DNA of 10,744 nt. It comes from an uncultured Oscillospiraceae bacterium. Lineage in GTDB: Bacteria; Bacillota; Clostridia; Oscillospirales; Oscillospiraceae. The DNA lies in assembly GCA_934561515.1 (NCBI GenBank), contig CAKTGM010000043.1, positions 1-10,744 of the forward strand, in the 5' to 3' direction. The position numbers were made by a program, and so were the translations under genes. The notes below the pieces were generated by a model, which had not been told where the DNA came from, ran no database searches, and saw only the letters and a list, made by a program, of their open reading frames with translations. Positions 8,401 to 10,744 of the stretch are shown in pieces (within the stretch, counting starts at the first letter, position 1; each line of letters starts with the position of its first letter).

Positions 8401-10003
8401 CGACGGCGAGACGCTGAATGTTGCCGCGCTTGCGGCGGAGAGCGACAGCTATCGCACCATCAAGGTGCAGGTCGGCAATGGCGCGGCGTTCACCGTTCGC
8501 GTCATGCAGGCGACAAATCTCGCAACCGTCTATCTCACCAGCAGCGACAACGAAAAGGGCCGCGGCTTTGTGGACGCGAATAAGGCGAACGTTGCGCAGG
8601 CAGCGCTCAAGATGGTCGGCGCGAATGGTCAGACGATCAGCGAGACGGGCATCGAGGCGCTCAAGGCGCGCGGCAACTCCACCTTTGCGCACGCTGTGAA
8701 GAAGTCCTACCAGATGAAGCTGAGCGCGCCTTCCGATCTCCTGCAAAACAGTGAGAGCGTAAAGACGTGGGTGCTGCTGGCAAACTACTTTGACGCCACG
8801 ATGATGCACGACAAGCTCTTCAAGGATCTCGCGGCGGCAATGCAGATGCCCTACACTGCAAGCTGCGATTGGGTCAACCTCTACTACGACGGCGAGTACC
8901 GCGGCGTGTACCTGCTGAGTGAAAAGAACACCATTAAGAGCACCGGCGTTGACATCATTGATCTGGAGGCGGCGTACAAGGACAAGAATACGGGCTATGG
9001 AACCAATATGGTGGCTGCCGAGGGCAAAAACACCTATGGCGGCACCTATTACTACACGACCGGACTCATTGAGCCGGAGAATATCGCCGGCGGGTATCTG
9101 ATCGAGCTGAACCACAATAAACCCGATGAGGCCAACGGCTTTATCACCACAAGAGGCAAGGGCTTCAACGCCAAGAGTCCCGAATGGTGCGGTCAGGAGG
9201 CCATGAAGTACATCAGCGAGTACTATCAGGCGTTCGAGGATGCCGTCTATGCTCAGGATGAAAACGACAACTACACCGGCGTCAACGCAGCGGGCAAGCA
9301 CTACTACGACTACGTTGACAAGGAGTCGCTGGTGAAGATCTTCCTCCTGCAGGAGCTTGCGCTGAATCCTGACGGATTTATGTCTTCTCTGTTCTTCTAT
9401 AAGGACGCCAACGGGAAGATGTACGCTGGCCCGATCTGGGATCAGGATATGACGCTCGGCACCGGCTGGACGAAGTATCTTGCGCCGGATATGAACTACG
9501 CGTATCACTATCTCGCGGAAGCGCTGATTCAGATCCCTGATTTCCGCGATGCAGTGAACAGATACTACACCGAAACGTTTGCTTCGATGGCGCGCAGCCT
9601 GCTGGACAATAACGGTACGATCGCGCAGTATGAGCAGTGCCTGAATTCCGGCGCGGCGATGAACTACACACTTTGGCCGTATATCCGTGTCGGCGATCCC
9701 GCCGCCAGCGGGCATATCTGGCAGGGCGCGACCTACGCCTCGGTGACGGCAGATATGCGTGACTGGCTGGCAAAGCGCATCACCCAGTTGGATAGCGTTT
9801 TTGCAGGCGTCATCCGTGATGTGGGCGACGTAAACGGCGACGGCAAGGTTGACGAATTCGATGCCGTGGCAATCCTGCGATATGAGGTTGGCTATCAGGA
9901 TAGCAACTTTGACATTCGCTACGCGGATGTGAATAAGGATGGCTCGGTAGACGGATTTGATGCAGTTGCCATTCTTCGCAGCATTGTCGGATACAAGGAC
10001 TGA
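2495..10003 (+). CDS. Giant secreted dockerin protein: phosphodiester glycosidase, metallophosphoesterase and CotH kinase modules
   Basis: The protein has 2502 residues, an ATG at 2495 with GAGGGAG seven bases upstream, and a signal peptide (MKKK, a leucine-rich core, cleavage likely after AGA at residue 25). Domains in order, by residue: NAGPA-type phosphodiester glycosidase 100-305; Ig-like 313-395; beta-rich 396-607; carbohydrate-binding-like 608-862; Ig-like 870-982; cohesin-like 986-1118; Ig-like 1126-1207; purple-acid-phosphatase-like FN3 plus metallophosphoesterase 1210-1578; Cys-rich 1584-1710; beta repeat 1711-1810; FN3 1811-1906; CotH kinase 2009-2436; type I dockerin 2442-2502. It has no SLH or sortase signal, so surface attachment is presumably through dockerin-cohesin contact. 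The next gene encodes a cohesin protein. All three catalytic-type modules handle phosphate esters, which suggests a phosphoglycan or phosphoprotein substrate, but this is inference. The metallophosphoesterase has a broken final motif. The frame is intact throughout, with no sign of frameshift. Confidence 0.95.
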   Translation: MKKKLLAMLLTLCMTLSLLPVPAGAVEIPSGSGLDKLGIRQISEKSYAITPDVKEYEWVLNNSALTQQMMGHVMEVKVGEGSKASIAVGYGDDNIEAIALGKSWTMRKTTEQAQSMQSRRNTNVVGAINAGGYDMSNGRPGGAFIMDGTVINRATSTTFWIDMEGNAHITSAQECNAALDRGNVREAVSGFGDIFKDGHATSGLDNFTRASRTAIGIKADGTVVMLMVDGRQAPYSVGMTMAEVGAAMEALGCVQAVNLDGGGSSTFATQREGEPETADSAGLTLRCRPSDGYERRVSNTLMVLSTAKPTGEFDHAVLTPNNAIYTPGSKVQFTATGVDGAGSGAQIPAGAEWEVLSGGGSIDANGLYTAPEGCGEASIGLMVNGALAGKTSVHLQWPDTLGFTNASVSIDFGKSSDMTFKPTWRGQEVIYKDGDFVWTLDESKPIRYKYTTLVEEKAWEGRNVPAAGFPTWKYSNSNGKIYMPLTGDIGTQKKVEWGSTDVCTYITYFTEQERTISYEGGSITVDEKLTHDKAEMLDLRTNEWTDCTAKQNAERVNLTHHFELGKFNGNTFVADEKNSLRATVKAALATDPAVSGSVELVVGLEPIVLMNFEDGSYNWNTYVTSGKNGDDATGDNAQFGQLSRQHILDHGMWVRTATNQSIDFTGSGVVSTAEDSRVRFGDKAFKLCFDFKNVPDSNAAATDAGFSCDLYVNKAQPTKIGMWVNVPADLKDCPYQLKAVMAGGAGSTTTAKTDGGYNSLNADGSFTYHGELDANGKGKIPKGTTMYTQYYAKVMEDGREVALSSLGDMAGRGWLWVEADISAMQMPIAIYRGYTFRVVKTPGMATWKQPSHILVDNVQLIYGTNTNDINNPVIESVTEKTTNTMLYAGEQPELPSGSLSFEIAYSDSELTDKYASGIDVGTVRVFVDRVEQKNNVEILAGSLYLHNQTLRNGEHSLTIYLKDRYGNETERTYYFKVVDPQGSEAGIAVIPQQAAPEVGKEFALYVVNVTNEEIGKAELYLDFPESYLTQLPTVEPSSGYSANVEKVSSGRIKLTVQKARTSGAMMAQLMQEYDHEMACLVLRIPESAASDESFAYTIAQATYETSAGSNTFVGTPQKVSLETVYRISAEPTILVGQQTKLHVTDRNGNPQARAEVFCGAQSLGKTGPDGVLKYTFNEAGLKTIHAVKDGSRSQEAKAIVCTKPDEAQGNPFGVQNNAVDNASTAQSITWLSSIDNSKPTAVVRYAENADLTGAKKVSGTSALQFFVQGTSGDALRCNTVSLSGLMPGTQYYYQVGDGEKWSEVYHFTTDTAKAEQTNFFILGDIQTSETSNLSAALDQLKNGSYAFGIQTGDAIDGPTRFYEWRTFFTQMNSGKLNGVNIFHALGNHEYNGDAEGAISKNIFNLPDSRMNSWYSMEYGNVCVVVVNHKNTGENGGLVEATAQIAEQLKTDCAWKVLVTHEPVYGTEGVLSDEAMTAIATNLEKAGIDFVFSGDDNSYARTFPMLRNKAQAEDSSEGIVYYICGDLSGKTATCTKLPCHAKVIERTEYQGMYMTATANEARMTINAYKYNGERLDSYTKQRTDCELGKHTFNENSKYDMANHTASCVLCGQQSSVPATFSGLLETTDGAHVVLANGVPKKNQFTSFGQDIFHSCANGYAYKAVHTDDRTCTKGGRTKDTCPKCNATQESQFLNAEGHAWDENHICKKCQFRGIDIAGADVVFKFGTPENPRDLEPIPQYAFKDGGVRPSSFAKHGNRVLTSSNDNNTGSDGVTRDLYVQWPENKYIGTATIRYEGRGNYYGEKVLTYRILPDSVTTLTVQDVTETSATLTWNAAPGAEYYEVFSCDEHGKSRISLGNVTECSFVLNNLAQDKTTYYVVASRAKDVTGQVYNCAKWSPVCAVSAAPISADVTAMSAMVDGMTIPTVTVDGVNYLFLPASADLAALNVTFARSSEQGKLTVSGSKGSVVLGDGETLNVAALAAESDSYRTIKVQVGNGAAFTVRVMQATNLATVYLTSSDNEKGRGFVDANKANVAQAALKMVGANGQTISETGIEALKARGNSTFAHAVKKSYQMKLSAPSDLLQNSESVKTWVLLANYFDATMMHDKLFKDLAAAMQMPYTASCDWVNLYYDGEYRGVYLLSEKNTIKSTGVDIIDLEAAYKDKNTGYGTNMVAAEGKNTYGGTYYYTTGLIEPENIAGGYLIELNHNKPDEANGFITTRGKGFNAKSPEWCGQEAMKYISEYYQAFEDAVYAQDENDNYTGVNAAGKHYYDYVDKESLVKIFLLQELALNPDGFMSSLFFYKDANGKMYAGPIWDQDMTLGTGWTKYLAPDMNYAYHYLAEALIQIPDFRDAVNRYYTETFASMARSLLDNNGTIAQYEQCLNSGAAMNYTLWPYIRVGDPAASGHIWQGATYASVTADMRDWLAKRITQLDSVFAGVIRDVGDVNGDGKVDEFDAVAILRYEVGYQDSNFDIRYADVNKDGSVDGFDAVAILRSIVGYKD
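2792..3409 (+). other. Domain: NAGPA-type phosphodiester glycosidase
   Basis: Residues about 100-305 carry the family signatures: INAGGYDM (128-135), RTAIGIKADG from R212 followed by a VDGRQ strand, GMTMAEVGAAMEALGC leading to NLDGGGSST (258-266), and RVSNTLM (296-302). In mammals this fold removes GlcNAc from GlcNAc-alpha-1-phospho-mannose; bacterial members are secreted and mostly uncharacterised. All the core motifs are intact, so activity is plausible. Confidence 0.88.
4316..5080 (+). other. Domain: carbohydrate-binding-like beta-sandwich
   Basis: Residues about 608-862 open with LMNFEDGSYNW and close with HILVDNVQLIYG. This pairing is typical of jelly-roll carbohydrate-binding modules, whose last strand often reads (Y/I)-x-D-(D/N)-(I/V)-x-L. 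The middle includes KIGMWVNVP and GWLWVEADI strands. I cannot assign a CBM family. Confidence 0.55.
5450..5848 (+). other. Domain: cohesin-like module inside the dockerin protein
   Basis: Residues about 986-1118 begin GIAVIPQQAAPEVGKEF, followed by VVNVTNEEIGKAELYLDFP and later MACLVLRIP. This fits the cohesin-fold pattern of a leading strand, an 'EVGKEF' turn, a strand with a 'YDP'-like end, and a late strand ending in a proline. Similarity is weaker than for the gene at 10108, so this may be only a related beta-sandwich. Confidence 0.5.
6122..7228 (+). other. Domain: purple-acid-phosphatase-like metallophosphoesterase with altered metal site
   Basis: Residues 1210-1318 form the FN3-like N-terminal domain (LMPGTQYYYQVGDGEKWSEV), and 1319 to about 1578 form the phosphoesterase. 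Motifs visible: GDIQ (D1324, Q1326 where many relatives have His or Gly), GDAIDG (D1353), GNHEY (N1387, H1388) and THEP (H1460). The last motif, normally GH-x-H, reads GDDN (D1494, N1496) within FSGDDNSYART. The fold is clear; losing both histidines predicts weakened or changed metal binding. Confidence 0.85.
7244..7624 (+). other. Domain: Cys-rich extracellular repeats with CxxC pairs
   Basis: Residues 1584-1710 contain CVLCG (1606-1609), CPKC (1680-1683) and CKKC (1705-1708), plus single cysteines at 1584, 1654 and 1670, interspersed with His-bearing turns such as GHAWDENH. Similar 'GH-x-W/Y...C-x-x-C' repeats are common in large surface proteins of gut Clostridia. They may bind zinc or form disulphides; function is unknown. 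Confidence 0.7.
7625..8212 (+). other. Domains: beta repeat followed by fibronectin type III
   Basis: Residues about 1711-1810 end in YIGTATIRYEGRGNYYGEKV, the signature of the short beta repeats that usually precede FN3 domains in Clostridia surface proteins. Residues 1811-1906 are an FN3 domain (TLTVQDVTETSATLTWNAAP, then YYEVF and TTYYVVASRA). These are probably spacers. Confidence 0.75.
8519..9802 (+). other. Domain: CotH-type kinase
   Basis: Residues about 2009-2436 carry the CotH signatures: LKARGNST (2056-2063), KKSYQMKL (2069-2076), WVLLANYFDATMMHDKL, VNLYYDGEYRGVYLLSEK (2127-2144), GGYLIEL (2199-2205) and IWDQDMTLG (2314-2322), with D2316 and D2318 as likely metal ligands. Bacillus CotH is an atypical protein kinase of the spore coat. 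CotH-dockerin fusions are known in cellulosome-forming Clostridia. The domain looks complete. Confidence 0.92.
9818..10000 (+). other. Domain: type I dockerin
   Basis: Residues 2442-2502 hold two calcium-binding repeats, DVNGDGKVDEFDAVAILR (from D2445) and DVNKDGSVDGFDAVAILR (from D2478). Every Ca-ligating position is intact. At positions 10-11 of each loop, which set cohesin specificity, the pairs are Glu-Phe and Gly-Phe, unlike the Ser-Thr or Ala-Leu types of classical cellulosomes. The near symmetry allows dual-mode binding. Confidence 0.95.
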
Positions 10004-10035
10004 GAAAGCGGACAGCGATATCTCAACAACAGAAA

Positions 10036-10065
10036 CTGGCATCCCGCTGCACGGCGGGATGCCGG
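10036..10065 (+). promoter_or_regulatory. Intergenic hairpin without a T-tract
   Basis: GGCATCCCGC (10038-10047) pairs perfectly with 10054-10063 around a TGCACG loop; a wobble and a C-G pair extend it to 10036-10065. The next bases are GGAAATAAAC, so it is not a standard intrinsic terminator. It could protect or process the upstream mRNA, or reduce read-through into the cohesin gene. I see no clear promoter between 10004 and 10107. Confidence 0.6.
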
Positions 10066-10107
10066 GGAAATAAACAGTCGAAGTGATAGAAAGGAAATGA
10101 TTGAAGT

Positions 10108-10744
10108 ATGAAAAAGAGACGTGCATTAACCATGCTGTTCTCGCTGATCTTCGTGCTCACGCTTTCGCTGAGCGCTATTGCGGCGCCGCTGAAAACGACG
10201 ATCAGCGTGGAAGCGAAAAACGATGCCGTGAAGGCGGGCGAAGAGGTGACACTGGCAGTAAAGATTGCAAACAACCCCGGTGTCAACTGCTTTACATTTT
10301 GCATCAACTACGACAGCGAGCGTTTGGAACTGAAGTCGATCAACACCGAGCGTCAGATTACCGTGGAGGATGAAGTCGTGAATGTTCCGTACTGGAGCGG
10401 AATATATGTGACCAAGCCTGATACCGGCAAGGTTACATTCGCGGCGGCTAATGCTGTTAAGAAAGATGGCATCATGTTTACGGTAACCTTCCTTGTCAAG
10501 CAGGACGCGAAGGCGGGCGAAACGGCAGTGAAGGTCGTAAATGAGCGCCTCGGTGCTTATGAAGGCGGGAACACTCAGAATATTGCCGCTGACACTGTGG
10601 ACGGCGGGCTGAAGATTGAGTCCAGCACCACTGGCGGCAACACGACCGGCGGCAACACCACTGGCAGCGGCACGACCGGTGGCGGCACGACTGGCGGCAA
10701 CACGACCGGCAGCGGCACGACTGGCGGCGGCACGACCGGCGGCG
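10108..10744 (+). CDS. Secreted cohesin-domain protein with TTGG-type linker (3'-partial)
   Basis: The frame opens at ATG 10108 and runs past the window end, giving 212 residues. A signal peptide (MKKRRALTM, a long hydrophobic core, cleavage near AIA-A at residues 25-26) supports this start. The Shine-Dalgarno AAAGGA (10090-10095) is 12 bases upstream, longer than ideal. Residues 30-171 form a cohesin: TTISVEAKNDAVKAGEEVTL, NNPGVNCFTFCINYDSERLEL, GKVTFAAANA, GIMFTVTFLVKQDAKAGET. Cohesins bind dockerins through calcium, and this gene lies 104 bases after one ending in a dockerin, so the two products are likely partners or members of one complex. From residue 174 the protein becomes a Thr-Gly linker, typical of scaffoldin or anchoring proteins. 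What follows (another cohesin, SLH, sortase signal or dockerin) is outside the window, so it is undecided whether it is a scaffoldin or a single-cohesin anchor. Confidence 0.92.
   Translation, partial: MKKRRALTMLFSLIFVLTLSLSAIAAPLKTTISVEAKNDAVKAGEEVTLAVKIANNPGVNCFTFCINYDSERLELKSINTERQITVEDEVVNVPYWSGIYVTKPDTGKVTFAAANAVKKDGIMFTVTFLVKQDAKAGETAVKVVNERLGAYEGGNTQNIAADTVDGGLKIESSTTGGNTTGGNTTGSGTTGGGTTGGNTTGSGTTGGGTTGG
10627..10744 (+). repeat. 15-bp tandem repeats encoding a TTG-rich linker
   Basis: Nearly eight units of 15 bp run to the window edge, encoding TTGGN, TTGGN, TTGSG, TTGGG, TTGGN, TTGSG, TTGGG and TTGG. Units differ mainly at the third base of the Thr codons and at the fourth and fifth residues. 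Being a multiple of three, unit gain or loss changes linker length without breaking the frame. Confidence 0.92.

Noticed and set aside
10097..10111. Mini-frame ATG ATT GAA GTA TGA whose stop overlaps the cohesin start codon
   Set aside because: The Shine-Dalgarno is too close to ATG 10097 for efficient initiation, and four codons can arise by chance. Translational coupling is possible but unsupported.
5852..10126. A very long open frame on the minus strand (1424 codons) opposite the giant gene
   Set aside because: It lies entirely opposite a frame whose protein has clear domains (phosphoesterase, CotH, dockerin). Its own translation is rich in Arg, His, Ile and Val with no recognisable domain. 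Long antisense frames arise from the codon bias of GC-rich genes.
10101..10373. TTG-initiated + strand frame of 90 codons overlapping the start of the cohesin gene
   Set aside because: TTG 10101 is better spaced from AAAGGA than ATG 10108, but the protein has no signal peptide or domain, while the ATG frame gives a signal peptide and a clear cohesin.
10627..10744. Short direct repeats as a CRISPR array
   Set aside because: The 15-bp units are contiguous, without spacers, and in frame with a Thr-Gly linker of the cohesin protein.

Overview
The window looks like a chromosomal segment of a gut-type Gram-positive Clostridia, most likely in or near the Oscillospiraceae/Ruminococcaceae. This rests on the moderately high GC, the secreted proteins built from Ig-like, FN3, InlB-like and S-layer-homology (SLH) modules, a CotH-kinase/dockerin protein and a cohesin protein. 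The taxonomic placement is inferred from style, not from a marker gene. All four supported genes lie on the + strand.

Layout: (1) Positions 1-1413 hold the C-terminal part of a cell-surface protein with tandem group-3 Ig-like domains, a chitobiase-C-like domain, an InlB-type repeat and three SLH domains, closed by a strong intrinsic terminator at 1455-1498. (2) Positions 1414-1827 are intergenic. They contain a possible structured non-coding RNA or leader (about 1530-1685), then a well-formed sigma-A-type promoter (1765-1793) overlapped by a PrfA-box-like palindrome centred exactly at -41.5. (3) Positions 1828-2421 encode a Crp/Fnr-family regulator that probably starts at a TTG. (4) Positions 2495-10003 encode a 2502-residue secreted protein with three phosphate-chemistry modules: a NAGPA-type phosphodiester glycosidase, a purple-acid-phosphatase-like metallophosphoesterase and a CotH kinase. 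These are separated by beta-sandwich, cohesin-like and Cys-rich linker modules and end in a type I dockerin. (5) Positions 10108-10744 hold the start of a secreted cohesin protein with a Thr-Thr-Gly-Gly linker, cut by the window edge.

The most interesting reading is a small dedicated cohesin-dockerin system. A Crp/Fnr regulator, possibly autoregulated, sits ahead of a giant dockerin-bearing enzyme, and a cohesin receptor gene follows it. The enzyme's cargo is not a polysaccharide hydrolase but three phosphoryl-transfer or phosphodiester modules, which suggests work on phosphorylated glycans or surface proteins. The metallophosphoesterase has lost both histidines of its final metal-binding motif, so it may be inactive or altered. 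The pairing and the substrate are inference; the domain order and motifs are read from the sequence.
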